A DNA stretch of 64,000 nt, taken from Mycolicibacterium cosmeticum. GTDB lineage: Bacteria; Actinomycetota; Actinomycetes; Mycobacteriales; Mycobacteriaceae. Each line of letters starts with the position of its first letter. Positions within the stretch are counted from its first letter, which is position 1. Location of the stretch: the NCBI RefSeq assembly GCF_000613185.1, contig NZ_CCBB010000003.1, positions 310,001-374,000 of the forward strand, in the 5' to 3' direction. Of the stretch, positions 1 through 15,886 are shown piece by piece. The notes beneath the pieces were generated by a model, which was not told where the DNA came from, did not search any database, and saw nothing but the letters and a program-made list of their open reading frames with translations. The position numbers were made by a program, and so were the translations under genes.

Positions 1-672
1 GATTCGGCGACGGCCGGAAACATCTTCTTCAACCCGGTGCATGAGCACCTGGGCCAGTGGGCGGTCGACCTGTTCAAGATCCTGCTGATGACGGGGTCGT
101 TCGCCTGCGGTATGGCGTTCCACAACTGCGCCGCGCGCTACCTGTACGCGCTGGGCCGGGAGGACGTCATCCCCGGGATGCGCAAGACCCTCGGCGCCAC
201 CCACCCGGTGCACGGTTCCCCGCACATCGCCGGCTTCGTGCAGACCGGTTTCGCCACCCTGGTGGTGCTGTTCTTCGAGTTCACCCAGCGTGATCCCTAC
301 ACCGGCCTGTACGGCCTGATGGCCTTGCTGGGCACCACCGCCATCATGATCGTGCAGGCGCTGGCGGCGTTCTCGGTGATCTCGTACTTCCATGTGCAGA
401 AACGTCATCCGGAGACGGCCAACTGGTTCAGCACCTTCCTGGCGCCGCTGTTGGGTGGGCTCGGCATGGTGTACGTGATCTACCTGCTGGCCAAGAACGC
501 CTCGTTCGCCGCGGGCGCGGCGGCCACGGACTGGATCTTCGCGGCCATCCCGTGGGTGGTCGCCGTGGTGGGCATCGGGGGCGTGCTGTGGGCGCTGCTG
601 CTGAAGTTCCGGGATCCGCAGCGGTATGCCGAACTGGGCCGTACCGTGTTGGAAGAAGCCCACGAACGCTAG
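1..672 (+). CDS. APC-family amino acid/amine permease, C-terminal part (5' truncated by window)
   Basis: The reading frame is open from base 1, so only the last 223 residues are present. The protein has about five hydrophobic membrane segments (for example around GLMALLGTTAIMIVQALAAF) and a charged cytoplasmic tail ending EEAHER. The segment with FACGMAFHNCAARYLYALGR resembles the later helices of APC superfamily permeases, where this arginine-rich loop follows TM8. It would import an amino acid or amine across the plasma membrane. The stop lies 6 bp before the aminotransferase start, so the two are probably co-transcribed and the aminotransferase may act on the imported substrate. The substrate cannot be read from the fragment. 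Confidence 0.8.
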   Translation, partial: DSATAGNIFFNPVHEHLGQWAVDLFKILLMTGSFACGMAFHNCAARYLYALGREDVIPGMRKTLGATHPVHGSPHIAGFVQTGFATLVVLFFEFTQRDPYTGLYGLMALLGTTAIMIVQALAAFSVISYFHVQKRHPETANWFSTFLAPLLGGLGMVYVIYLLAKNASFAAGAAATDWIFAAIPWVVAVVGIGGVLWALLLKFRDPQRYAELGRTVLEEAHER

Positions 673-678
673 GCACCC

Positions 679-1947
679 ATGTCCAATGCCAAGGCATTCT
701 CAAAGATCATGGACTCCAACAGCTATCAGGGCGGTCTGCAGGACGACCCCCTGATAGCTGCCAGGGAGCGGATGCTGGGCCCGGCGTACCGGCTGTTCTA
801 CGAACGGCCGGTACACCTGGTCCGGGGGCGGGGCACCCTGCTGTACGACGCCGACGGCAAGGAGTACCTGGACGCCTACAACAACGTCGCCAGCGTCGGG
901 CATGCCAACCCGCACGTCGTGGACGCGGTGACCCGCCAGCTGAGCCTGCTCAACACCCACACCCGCTATCTGCACGAGGGGATCGTCGACTACTCCGCCC
1001 GGCTGCTGGCGACGTTTCCCGATCTGGGGGCCGACGACTCGTATCAGGTGATGTACGCCTGCACCGGTTCGGAGGTCAACGATCTGGCGTTGCGGGTGGC
1101 CCAGTTCTACACCGGGGCCACCGGCGTCATCATCACCAACGATGCCTACCACGGCAATACCGCTGCGGTGACGGCGATTTCGCCGTCCATCGGCGGTGCG
1201 GCCGTGGTCGGGCCGCATGTCCGCACCGTCTCACCCGACCTGGGTGGGGTGGACGCGGCGATCGCCGACCTGAGGGCCTGCGGGCTCGGGGTGAGCGCAC
1301 TGATCGTGGACACCGTGTTCTCCTCGGACGGCATCTATCCGGATCCGTCGGTGCTCGGCCCGGCGGTCGAGGCGGTGCGCGCCGCCGGTGGGGTGTTCAT
1401 CGCCGACGAGGTGCAGCCCGGCTTCGGGCGCACCGGTGACGCCATGTGGGGCTTCGATCGGCACGGCGTGGTGCCCGATCTGGTCACCATGGGCAAGCCG
1501 ATGGCCAACGGGCTTCCGGTCGCGGCGATGGCGGCGCGCAGCTCCGTGCTGGAGGAATTCGCCAGGGGGATACCGTATTTCAACACCTTCGGTGGCAACC
1601 CGGTGTCGATGGCGGCGGCCGCCGCGGTGCTCGACGTGATCGAGGACGAGAAGTTGGTGGCCAATGCCGCCGAGGTGGGTGGGGCACTGCGGGGCGCGTT
1701 GACGCGGCTGGGCGACGGCCATCCGGTGGTGCGCGAGGTGCGCGGCGCCGGACTCTACATCGGGGTGGAGGTCGACTCGGCGGGCACCGCCAAGCAGATG
1801 GTCAACGCCATGCGGGAACGCCGGGTACTGATCTCGGTGTGCGGTGCGGACAGCAATGTGCTGAAGATCCGGCCGCCGCTGGTGTTCTCGATGGCCGATG
1901 TGGACCGGTTCTGCACGGAGTTCGAAGGGGTGCTGCACCAACTGTGA
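679..1947 (+). CDS. PLP-dependent class III aminotransferase (or phospholyase-like)
   Basis: A 422-residue fold-type I class III enzyme. The PLP lysine is K273 in VTMGKPMANG, and the cofactor-binding aspartate is about D243 in FIADEVQPGFGRTG. The length is normal for omega-amino acid transaminases, and also for the AGXT2-like ethanolamine-phosphate and hydroxylysine-phosphate lyases, which share the fold. The start ATG at 679 follows the permease stop by 6 bp; the stop overlaps the next gene by 4 bp (GTGA). Linkage to an APC permease suggests catabolism of an imported amine or omega-amino acid. The family is clear, but the choice between transaminase and lyase is open. Confidence 0.88.
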   Translation: MSNAKAFSKIMDSNSYQGGLQDDPLIAARERMLGPAYRLFYERPVHLVRGRGTLLYDADGKEYLDAYNNVASVGHANPHVVDAVTRQLSLLNTHTRYLHEGIVDYSARLLATFPDLGADDSYQVMYACTGSEVNDLALRVAQFYTGATGVIITNDAYHGNTAAVTAISPSIGGAAVVGPHVRTVSPDLGGVDAAIADLRACGLGVSALIVDTVFSSDGIYPDPSVLGPAVEAVRAAGGVFIADEVQPGFGRTGDAMWGFDRHGVVPDLVTMGKPMANGLPVAAMAARSSVLEEFARGIPYFNTFGGNPVSMAAAAAVLDVIEDEKLVANAAEVGGALRGALTRLGDGHPVVREVRGAGLYIGVEVDSAGTAKQMVNAMRERRVLISVCGADSNVLKIRPPLVFSMADVDRFCTEFEGVLHQL

Positions 1948-2333
1948 CCGAGGACGATGTGCTCGCAGCCGCCGATGCCCTGATTGCCGCGTTCGCCGCC
2001 ACCGACACCGCGGCCTACTTCGACTGTTTCAGTCCCGACGCCACGTTCGTATTCCATCCGGAGCCTGCGCGGTTGGACAGCCGGGCCGCCTACGAGGCGC
2101 TGTGGGCGGGCTGGCTGGCCGCGGGCTGGCGGGTGGTGTCGTGCACCAGCACCGACCAGCTGGTCCAGCTCTACGGTGACGTAGCGGTGTTCACCCATTC
2201 GCTGCGGACCATCACATCCGAAAACGGCGTGGAATCGAGCATCGACGAGCGCGAGACCATCGTTTTCACCCGGGTGGGGGAGCGGTTGCTCGCCGTGCAC
2301 GAGCATCTGTCGCCGGTGGCCGGCGGGGACTGA
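1944..2333 (+). CDS. SnoaL/NTF2-like small protein
   Basis: A 129-residue protein starting at a GTG that overlaps the aminotransferase stop. The pattern DALIAAFAATDTAAYFDCFSPDATFVFHP near the N-terminus, a central W-rich segment and the C-terminal ...VFTRVGERLLAVHEHLSPV are typical of SnoaL/ketosteroid-isomerase-like NTF2 cone folds, which often end in HxHxS. Its role in the permease-aminotransferase operon is unknown; an isomerase or binding function on the same small-molecule route is possible. No signal peptide or membrane segment is seen. Confidence 0.72.
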   Translation: MTEDDVLAAADALIAAFAATDTAAYFDCFSPDATFVFHPEPARLDSRAAYEALWAGWLAAGWRVVSCTSTDQLVQLYGDVAVFTHSLRTITSENGVESSIDERETIVFTRVGERLLAVHEHLSPVAGGD

Positions 2334-2533
2334 ACGCTGCCGACGCGCCAGTGTTGGAGGGTCATCAGTGCCCGCCTCCGAGCGACTTTTCAGCGACAGT
2401 TCCGCACCGGCGGTTGACTGCCGTCGTAGCTGAATGTCAAGTCCGAATCGCGTTACACCACAGCATCTGTGGATGAATCCGCGATTGTGGATAACTCGCG
2501 GATCTGTCGGTGGTGGCGCGTAGCGTTTCGAAC
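2334..2533. other. Intergenic region with two DnaA-box-like repeats
   Basis: About 200 bp between the SnoaL gene and the HNH gene. At 2468-2476 and 2486-2494 it carries TGTGGATGA and TGTGGATAA. The second is an exact reverse complement of the classical DnaA box TTATCCACA; the first differs at one base. Each is followed by a similar CG-rich stretch (ATCCGCGA, CTCGCGGA), so the pair looks like an 18-bp imperfect tandem repeat. The promoter of the HNH gene should lie here. No terminator hairpin was convincing. Confidence 0.5.
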
Positions 2534-3994
2534 ATGTCAGCGAATGCGGTGGCGGATCGGGCGACGGTGTTGGCCGCCTTCGACGCCTACGACTCCGCGT
2601 GCGAAGCCCTGGCCGGACTGGACTTCACCGCGTTCACCGTTGCTGAGTTGTTGGCGTTGCAGTCCCGCCGTGAACACCGGGCCCGCACCACCGCCGGTGT
2701 GGACCACCGGATCATGGCCGCCCTGCAGACCCTGGTGACACCCGCCGAGATCGGCGAACGCACCTGGACCAAGGTGTTGATGACGCGCATGCGCATCGGT
2801 GAGGCCGAGGCCAAGCGCCGGGTCGAGTTCGCCGAGGATCTCGGCCCGCGATACCCGGCATGCGGCGGCACCATCGAACCGGCCCTGCCGCCGACCGCGG
2901 CGGCATTGGCCCAGGGGGCGATCAGCATCGACCATGTCTGCGCCATCCGCGACGGGCTGAGGAGGGCCGCCAAGGTCTGCGACCCCGCTGGCTGCTCGGC
3001 GCTGGAGGCCACGCTGGCCACTGCGGCCCGGCACGTATCTCCTGCGGAGGTGTCCGCCCTGGCCGATCGCGCGGTGTACCTGATGAATCAGGATGGCCTG
3101 GAGGGCCCGGACCCCGCTGCCACCAAACGCGGCCTCACGATCGGGCGCCAGGGACCCGACGGGCTCTCCCGGGTCAGCGGTCATGTCGACGCGGAGACGG
3201 CCGGCTACCTGCGGACCCTCAACACCGTCCTGGCCGCCAGGGGCGTCAACAACCCCGACGATCCCGACTCGGTCAACCCGTTGCTCCCCAGGGACAAGCC
3301 CCAGCCGAGTGCCGCCGAGGATGCCGCCGACGACCCCGGCTGCACGCAACCCTCGCCTCGGGCGCGCGATATGCGCACCCCAGCTCAACGCAACCACGAT
3401 GCCCTCAAGGCGATCCTGCGCCACGCCCTGATGTCCGGCCGGCTCGGGCAACACAACGGGCTGCCGGTCACCCTGCTCATCTCGACGACACTGTCCGAGT
3501 TGGCGGCCAAGGCCGGAATCGCCGTCACCAGTGTCGGCACCCTCGTGCCGATGCGCGATGTCATCCGGTTGGCCGGCCACGCCGAGCATTACCTGGCCGT
3601 GTTCGACGGGCACAAGAGCCTGCCGCTCTACCTGGGCCGCGCAAGGCGCACCGCTTCGGTCGGTCAACGCCTGGCCATGGTCGCGCGGGATCGCGGGTGC
3701 AGCCGACCGGGCTGCACCCGGCCCGCCGCGCAATGCCAAGGCATGCACGTCGACCAGGACTGGATCGACGGCGGCCCGACCGACGCCGACAATCTCGGCC
3801 TTGGCTGCGACCGGGACAACCAGCTGGCCTTCGACACCGGCTGGACCACCGAGATCGGGGACGACGGCCGCGTCCACTGGCTGCCCCCGCCCCTTCTCGA
3901 TACCGGTCAAGACAGGATCAACCACCACTTCCACCCCGAGGAGCTCCTACACCCACCCGACAAGGACGACAAGGACGACGGGGACGACCCATGA
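2534..3994 (+). CDS. DUF222 / HNH endonuclease domain protein (13E12-repeat type)
   Basis: 486 residues from ATG 2534. The N-terminal half is the helical DUF222 region. The C-terminal HNH region lies around residues 387-430, with C-x4-C (GCSRPGC), CQGMHVDQDW, GGPTDADNLGLGC and DNQLAFDTGWTT, as in mycobacterial 13E12-family proteins. The tail is acidic and lysine-rich (DKDDKDDGDD). These genes are multicopy and patchily distributed in actinobacteria, and their role is unproven; homing or mobile behaviour is suspected. It sits between the aminotransferase operon and pta, where M. tuberculosis has fgd1 next to pta, which suggests local gene turnover. An upstream in-frame start at 2510 is possible but adds only eight residues. 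Confidence 0.85.
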   Translation: MSANAVADRATVLAAFDAYDSACEALAGLDFTAFTVAELLALQSRREHRARTTAGVDHRIMAALQTLVTPAEIGERTWTKVLMTRMRIGEAEAKRRVEFAEDLGPRYPACGGTIEPALPPTAAALAQGAISIDHVCAIRDGLRRAAKVCDPAGCSALEATLATAARHVSPAEVSALADRAVYLMNQDGLEGPDPAATKRGLTIGRQGPDGLSRVSGHVDAETAGYLRTLNTVLAARGVNNPDDPDSVNPLLPRDKPQPSAAEDAADDPGCTQPSPRARDMRTPAQRNHDALKAILRHALMSGRLGQHNGLPVTLLISTTLSELAAKAGIAVTSVGTLVPMRDVIRLAGHAEHYLAVFDGHKSLPLYLGRARRTASVGQRLAMVARDRGCSRPGCTRPAAQCQGMHVDQDWIDGGPTDADNLGLGCDRDNQLAFDTGWTTEIGDDGRVHWLPPPLLDTGQDRINHHFHPEELLHPPDKDDKDDGDDP

Positions 3995-4034
3995 TGAGTT
4001 GGCTCACGTTGGGTCATTTGGTTGGCTCTTACCC

Positions 4035-6109
4035 ATGGCCCCCGCTGCGTCCGCGATCTACATCGCCTCACCCGAAGGTGACACCGGCAAGTCCACCATC
4101 GCGCTCGGCATCCTGGCGCGGCTGGCGGCGACCGTCGCCAAGGTCGGCGTCTTCCGGCCGATCGCCCGCTCCGGAGAGGACGGCAGCGACTACATCCTGG
4201 AGCTGCTGCTGGGCCATGCCACCGCCGGCCTGGACTACCAGGACTGCGTCGGTGTCAGCTACCAGCGCCTGCACGAAGACCTCGACGGCGCCATCGCCGA
4301 GATCGTCGAGCGCTACCACCACGTTGCCGACGCGTGCGATGCCGTCGTCATCGTGGGCAGTGACTACACCGACGTCGCCAGCCCCAGCGAGTTGGCCGTC
4401 AACGCGCGCATCGCCGTCAACCTGGGTGCCCCCGTCGTGCTGGCGGTGCGCGCCTCGGACCGGACCCCCGCGGAGGTCGCGCAGGTCGCCGAGCTGTGCC
4501 TGGCCGAGCTGGTCGCCCAGCACGCGCACACCGCCGCAGTGGTGGCCAACCGCTGCGATCCCACCCAGCTGACCGAGGTGGCCGCGGCGCTGGCCCCGCT
4601 CGGCCCGAAAAGCTATGTGCTGCCCGAGGAGCCGCTGCTGGTCGCGCCGTCGGTGGCCGAACTGCGCGACGCGGTGGGCGGCACGCTGACCGGTGGGGAC
4701 GCGGCGCTGCTCAACCGCGAGGCGCTCAGCGTGCTGGTGGCCGGCATGACGGCCGAGCATGTGCTGGAACGGCTGCGCGACGGGATGGCCGTCATCACCC
4801 CGGGCGACCGCTCCGACGTGGTGATGGCGGTGATGGGCGCGCACGCCGCGGAAACCTTCCCCTCACTGTCCTGCCTGATCCTCAACGGCGGCCTGCAACT
4901 GCATCCCGCCGTGGCCAAACTGGTCGACGGGCTCAAGCTCCGCCTGCCGGTCATCGCCACCGACTCGGGCACCTACGACACCGCACGCGCGGTGGCCAAG
5001 GCCCGCGGCCGGGTGACGGCCGCCTCCACCCGCAAGATCGACACCGCGCTAACCCTGATGGAAGCCCACGTCGACACCGCGGATCTGCTTGCGCAGCTGG
5101 CCATTCCGATCCCCGAGGTGATCACCCCGCAGATGTTCACCTACCAGCTGCAGGACCGGGCCCGCGGCGACCGTAAACGCATCGTGCTGCCCGAGGGCGA
5201 CGACGACCGGATCCTGCAGGCCGCCGGCCGGCTGCTGGCGCACAAGGTGGCCGACCTGACCATCCTCGGTGACGAACCCGCGGTCCGTGGCCGCGCCGCC
5301 GAACTGGGCGTCGACCTGGACGGCGCCCAGGTGCTGGACCCGCGCACCAGTGAACTCTGCGACCAGTTCGCCCAGCAGTACGCCGAACTGCGCCGCAAGA
5401 AGGGGGTCACCGTCGAACAGGCCCGCGAGATCATCCACGACGTCTCGTATTTCGGCACCATGCTGGTACACAACGGCATGGTCGACGGCATGGTCTCGGG
5501 CGCGGCGCACACCACCGCGCACACCGTCCGGCCCGCCTTCGAGATCATCAGGACCCAGCCCGGGGTGTCCACCGTATCGTCCATCTTCCTGATGTGCCTG
5601 GCGGATCGCGTGCTCGCCTACGGCGACTGCGCCATCGTGCCCGACCCGACCTCCGAGCAACTCGCCGATATCGCGATCTCCTCGGCGCGCACCGCCGCCC
5701 AGTTCGGCATCGACCCGCGCGTTGCGATGCTGTCCTACTCCACCGGCACGTCGGGCACGGGGGCGGATGTCGACAAGGTCAGGGCGGCAACCGAACTCGT
5801 CCGGGAACGGGAACCCAACCTGCTGGTCGAGGGCCCCATCCAGTATGACGCCGCCGTCGAGCCGTCCGTGGCGGTCACCAAGATGCCGGATTCGCCGGTG
5901 GCCGGCCGGGCCACCGTGCTGATCTTCCCCGACCTGAACACCGGCAACAACACCTATAAGGCGGTGCAGCGCAGCGCCGGCGCCATCGCCATCGGGCCGG
6001 TGCTGCAAGGGCTGAACAAGCCCGTCAACGACCTGTCCCGCGGTGCGCTGGTGGAAGATATCGTCAACACCGTGGCGATCACCGCGATTCAGGCGCAGGG
6101 CACCCGCTG

Positions 6110-6110
<1 letters not shown>
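4035..6110 (+). CDS. pta: Phosphate acetyltransferase
   Basis: 691 residues (M. tuberculosis Pta is about 690), converting acetyl-CoA and phosphate to acetyl phosphate. Domains in order: an N-terminal BioD-like P-loop domain with EGDTGKST at about residues 13-20, a central DRTGG domain, and a C-terminal PTA_PTB catalytic domain starting near [20 protein letters not shown] and including [16 protein letters not shown]. The same frame is open further upstream, but that part overlaps the HNH gene. ATG 4035 begins the recognisable protein, 40 bp after the HNH stop. The stop overlaps the ackA start (TGATG), so translation is probably coupled. Confidence 0.95.
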
Positions 6111-10513
<4,403 letters not shown>

Positions 10514-10517
<4 letters not shown>

Positions 10518-11851
10518 CGGTACTCACTCAGCCGGGGCCACAGACCCAGTGTCACCGCGACGGCGGCGAGCACGCTCAGCGCGGCGGCGCCGAACGTCGC
10601 CCCCGACAGCACCCGGCGGGCGTTGACGATATCGGTGCGCAGTTGGTTGCGGCTGTCCTCGATGCCCTTGGTCAGCGCGGCGTCCAGCTTGCCGAAGGCC
10701 GGGGTGGAGTCGTCCTCGCCGGTCCCCAGCGCCACCTGGGTGGCGGCCTGGTAGTCGCCGACGGCGATGTAGGCGTTGATCCGGTCGTCGGCGGCGCGCC
10801 ACCGCCGCAGCAGCTGTTCGGCGTCGGCGAGTTCGCCCTTGTTCTTGGCATCGCTGGCCAGATAGATCGACAGCTGCTGCTGCATGGCGTCGATGCGCTG
10901 ATAATAGGACTGCTTGCGGATGTCCTCGTCGCCGCGCCGGACCAGGGCCAGCGTCTCGTCGGCGCGGGCCTGCTGCGCCGTGATCGCCATCGTGGTGACC
11001 GTCTTGAGCGACTGCGCCGCAGTATTTTTCGCGCTGCGACTGTCGGCGGTCGAGATGACCAGTGCGGTACCCACCCAGACCACCATAATCAGCACCGCCA
11101 GTCCGCCCGCGACGAAACCGACGTTGATCCGCCGCCGGGTCCGCCGGGTCAGCCAGCGGTTGGCGAACAACCCGAACAGGATGGTCGCCAGCACCACGAT
11201 GATGACCGAGGCCGGGATCCGGGCCGAGGCGGCGGTCTCGGCGTCGACGCGGGCCGAGGTGGCCTCGTACAGCCGCTGGGCGTCGGGCAGGATCTGGGTC
11301 TGCATCAGCGCCGAGGCCTCGGACAGATAGGACGAACCGACCGGATTCCCGGCCCGGTTGTTGGTCCTGGCCGTTTCCACCAGGCCGGTGTAGACCGCCA
11401 GCTCGGCGTTGACCCGGCCGAGCAGCTGGATCATCGGCTCGTCGGTCAGCCCGCTGGATGCCCGCGTCACGGCCACTGCGGCATCGGTGATGGCCTGCTC
11501 GTAGCGCTGCCGGACATCGGTGGGTTCGGCGCCGGCGATGAACGCCGTCGCGGCGGCCGCGTCGGCCACCGACAGGGTGGTGTAGAGCTGGCCGGCCGCG
11601 AACGCCAGCGGTTCGGTGTGGTCGAGCACCGTGGTCAGCGCTTGCTGGCGGTCGTTGACCGTCCGCGAGGTGGCGAACGCGCACGCGATGACCAGCGCGC
11701 ACAGCACGACGCCGATCGTCAGGATGCGGCCCGGCGTGGTCCACAGGAACCACCACCGCGGATGCCCCCCGACGGCCGGCGACCGTGACGCCAGCGGTTC
11801 GGTCGACGGGTGCGCCAACTCCACGGTCACGGGTGCGCGGACCTCCCTCAC
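10514..11851 (-). CDS. glnX: Four-TM membrane sensor partner of GlnH
   Basis: 445 residues starting GTG 11851. Four membrane helices are visible: about 43-63, two adjacent ones around 212-265 (IIVVLATILFGLFANRW and GGLAVLIMVVWVGTALVI), and one near the C-terminus (FGAAALSVLAAVAVTLGLW). Between TM1 and TM2 and between TM3 and TM4 are helical extracytoplasmic segments, resembling tandem four-helix sensor domains. This layout and its position in front of glnH and pknG identify GlnX (Rv0412c), which transmits amino acid availability to PknG. It is the first gene of the overlapping glnX-glnH-pknG operon. Confidence 0.92.
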
Positions 11852-11900
11852 AACGTGATCGGTGTGCGATTAATGAAAGTCTAAGAGAGATTGGAGTGAC
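11852..11900. promoter_or_regulatory. Divergent promoter region glnX / mutT3
   Basis: 49 bp separate the outward-facing starts of glnX and mutT3. The stretch TTAATGAAAGTCTAAGAGAGATTGGAG is AT-richer than its surroundings; its GGAG 5 bp before GTG 11901 serves as a ribosome binding site for mutT3. Promoters for both genes must overlap here or extend into the coding ends. No clear operator palindrome was found. Confidence 0.4.
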
Positions 11901-12416
11901 GTGTGGGAATTCGTGGCCCCTTATCCTGAACCTGTGCGTGGCGACGGTGACGGGTGGGTGATGTCCGACGGCGGTGCGCACTACTGGGGCCGCCACGGCG
12001 CGGCCGGATTGCTGCTGCGCGCGCCGGCTCCCGGCGGGGTCGCGGCGGTGCTGCTGCAGCACCGCGCCCCGTGGAGTCATCAGGGCGGCACCTGGGGTTT
12101 GCCCGGTGGCGCCCGCGACAGCCACGAGTCGGTCGAGGAGGCCGCGGTCCGGGAGGCCCACGAGGAGGCCGGCCTGGAGCCCGCGATGATGACGGTGCGC
12201 GTCGCGGTGGTCACCCATCAGGTGCCCGGCTGGTCGTACACCACCGTCATCGCCGACGCCTCCGAACTGCTGATCACCACGCCCAACCGGGAGAGCTCCG
12301 AGCTGCGCTGGGTGATCGAGGACGAGGTCGCCGACCTGCCGCTGCACCCCGGGTTCGCGGCCAGCTGGGACCGGCTGCGCAGCCTCGCCGCCGGCATCCC
12401 GCTGCTCAGGCCGTGA
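11901..12416 (+). CDS. mutT3: Nudix hydrolase MutT3
   Basis: 171 residues, GTG start. The Nudix box spans about residues 70-92 (GG...E...REAHEEAGL) and follows GGTWGLPGG. Members hydrolyse oxidised nucleotides such as 8-oxo-dGTP, or other nucleoside diphosphate compounds. It is shorter than M. tuberculosis MutT3 (217 residues), lacking the C-terminal extension but retaining the conserved NRESSELRW and [13 protein letters not shown]. Its 3' end overlaps thiE convergently by 11 bp. Confidence 0.9.
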   Translation: MWEFVAPYPEPVRGDGDGWVMSDGGAHYWGRHGAAGLLLRAPAPGGVAAVLLQHRAPWSHQGGTWGLPGGARDSHESVEEAAVREAHEEAGLEPAMMTVRVAVVTHQVPGWSYTTVIADASELLITTPNRESSELRWVIEDEVADLPLHPGFAASWDRLRSLAAGIPLLRP

Positions 12417-13041
12417 GCGCGTCCTTGAGGTGACGCGCGGCGGCCCGCGGGTCGTCGGCGTCGGTGATGGCACGCACCACCACGATCCGGCGCGCCCCGG
12501 CGGCCAGCACCTCGGGCAGCCGGTCGGCGTCGATCCCGCCGATGGCGAACCACGGCTTGGCCGGTGCCAGCGCGGCGGTGTGCCGGACCAGGTCCAGCCC
12601 CGGTGCCGGGCGGCCCGGTTTGGTCGGGGTCGGCCAGCACGGCCCGGTGCAGAAATAGTCGACCGGTTCGGCGAGCGCGGCGGCCACCTGCTGCTCGTCG
12701 TGCGTGGAGCGGCCGATCAGCGGTTCGGGGCCGATGATCGAGCGGGCCACCTCCAGCGGCAGATCGTCCTGCCCGAGGTGCAGCACGTCCGACCCCGCGG
12801 CGCGCGCGACGTCGGCGCGGTCGTTGACCGCCAGCAGGGCGCCGTGCCGGCGGGCGGCGTCGGCCAGGATCTCCAGCGCGGCGAGTTCCTGCCGGGCCTC
12901 CAAACCCTTGTCGCGCAGCTGGATGATGTCCACCCCACCGGCCAGCGCCGCGTCGGCGAACTCGGCGAGGTCACCGCGCGCCAGCCGGGCGTCGGTGCAG
13001 AGGTACAGCCTGGCATCGGCGAGGCGGGCGCGTGCATCCAC
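12406..13041 (-). CDS. thiE: Thiamine-phosphate synthase
   Basis: 211 residues from GTG 13041. It couples the hydroxymethylpyrimidine and thiazole moieties to form thiamine monophosphate. Family motifs: IIQLRDKG (N-terminal third), [20 protein letters not shown], the phosphate-binding [11 protein letters not shown], and the glycine loop AIGGI near the C-terminus, with a TIM-barrel length. It is divergent from the riboswitch-controlled thiO operon, 41 bp away, so the two share a control region. A longer open frame upstream covers the riboswitch and thiO on the other strand and is not coding. Confidence 0.95.
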   Translation of the reverse strand: MDARARLADARLYLCTDARLARGDLAEFADAALAGGVDIIQLRDKGLEARQELAALEILADAARRHGALLAVNDRADVARAAGSDVLHLGQDDLPLEVARSIIGPEPLIGRSTHDEQQVAAALAEPVDYFCTGPCWPTPTKPGRPAPGLDLVRHTAALAPAKPWFAIGGIDADRLPEVLAAGARRIVVVRAITDADDPRAAARHLKDALTA

Positions 13042-13082
13042 AGCGCCGAGGTTATCGGGCGGGCCGAGTACCCTGGACACCC

Positions 13083-13172
13083 GACGCGGGAGTCCCGGGA
13101 CCGGGGCTGAGAGTGGGCCAATCACCGGCCCTGACCGTTGCACCTGATCCGGGTCATGCCGGCGAAGGGAGA
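13083..13172 (+). ncRNA. TPP riboswitch (THI element) upstream of thiO
   Basis: The conserved THI-box pieces occur in order: the 5' P1 strand (GACGCGGGAGTCCC), the GGGGCTGAGAGTGGG core carrying CTGAGA, a hairpin arm, and the 3' domain CACCTGATCCGGGTCATGCC followed by GGCGAAGGGAG. The final purine-rich GAAGGGAGAGGG is also the ribosome binding site for ATG 13177. This fits translational control: TPP binding would fold the Shine-Dalgarno region into the aptamer and turn off thiO-thiS-thiG and anything translated with them. Confidence 0.95.
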
Positions 13173-13176
13173 GGGA

Positions 13177-14169
13177 ATGTCTGAGCGTGCACTGGCCGTG
13201 ATCGGCGGCGGCGTCATCGGCCTGTCGGTCGCGCGCCGCGCCGCGCAGGACGGCTGGTCGGTCCGGGTGCACCGCACCGATGCCCGCGGGGCGTCGTGGG
13301 TGGCCGGCGGGATGCTCGCCCCGCACAGCGAGGGCTGGCCGGGTGAGGACGCCCAGTTGGCACTGGGGCTGGAATCGCTCAAGCTGTGGCACACCGGCTT
13401 CCTGGACGGGCTGCCCGGCGAGGTGGTCACCGCCCGGGAATCGCTGGTGGTGGCGGTGGACCGGGCCGATGTCGCCGACCTGCGCACCGTCGCCGAGTGG
13501 CTGTCGGTGCAGGGACAGCCGGTCCGCCCGACGACGGCGGCCCGCGATATCGAGCCGCTGCTGGCCCAGGGCATCCGGCACGGGTTCGTGGCCGAGACCG
13601 AGCTGGCGGTGGACAACCGCCGGCTGGTGCGGGCGCTGGAAGAGGCGTGCACCGCGCTCGGCGTGCAGTGGGCGCCACCGGTCACCGACCTGGCCGAGGT
13701 GCCCGGGTTGCGGGTGATCGCCAACGGTATCGACGCGCCGGCGCTGTGGCCGGGCCTGCAGGTGCGCCCGGTGAAGGGGGAGGTGCTGCGGCTGCGCTGG
13801 CGTAAGGGCTGTATGCCCATGCCGGACAGGGTCATTCGGGCCAGGGTGCACGGCAGGCAGGTGTACCTGGTGCCGCGCCCGGACGGCGTGGTGGTCGGCG
13901 CCACCCAGTACGAGCACGGCCGGGACACCGCACCGGTGGTCACCGGCGTGCGCGACCTGCTCGACGACGCGTGCGCCGTGCTGCCGGCGCTGGGGGAGTA
14001 CGAACTGGCCGAGTGCGCCGCCGGATTGCGGCCGATGACCCCCGACGGGCTACCGATCGTCGGCAGACTCGACGAACGCACGCTGGTGGCCACCGGCCAC
14101 GGGCGCAACGGATTCCTGCTGGCGCCGTGGACTGCCGAGCGGATCGCCGCCGAATTGGCACAGGGTTAG
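13177..14169 (+). CDS. thiO: Glycine oxidase (FAD), thiazole branch of thiamine synthesis
   Basis: 330 residues from ATG 13177, four bases after the riboswitch ribosome binding site. The N-terminal FAD-binding motif is [16 protein letters not shown]; the DAO-family C-terminal region carries [14 protein letters not shown] and [14 protein letters not shown]. It oxidises glycine to iminoglycine, the imine donor for thiazole formation by ThiG with ThiS. It heads the thiO-thiS-thiG run, with 7 bp to thiS. Confidence 0.95.
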   Translation: MSERALAVIGGGVIGLSVARRAAQDGWSVRVHRTDARGASWVAGGMLAPHSEGWPGEDAQLALGLESLKLWHTGFLDGLPGEVVTARESLVVAVDRADVADLRTVAEWLSVQGQPVRPTTAARDIEPLLAQGIRHGFVAETELAVDNRRLVRALEEACTALGVQWAPPVTDLAEVPGLRVIANGIDAPALWPGLQVRPVKGEVLRLRWRKGCMPMPDRVIRARVHGRQVYLVPRPDGVVVGATQYEHGRDTAPVVTGVRDLLDDACAVLPALGEYELAECAAGLRPMTPDGLPIVGRLDERTLVATGHGRNGFLLAPWTAERIAAELAQG

Positions 14170-14176
14170 GAGCACG

Positions 14177-15882
<1,706 letters not shown>

Positions 15883-15886
<4 letters not shown>

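Noticed and set aside
2534..3994. Reading the HNH gene as inactive because the expected His-His near the end is Asp-Asn
   Set aside because: CDRDNQLAFDTGWTT-like endings are common in intact mycobacterial 13E12-family proteins, so this is family variation, not decay.
3531..4034. N-terminal extension of pta upstream of ATG 4035
   Set aside because: It overlaps the HNH gene in another frame and has no similarity to Pta; ATG 4035 gives the family's normal length.
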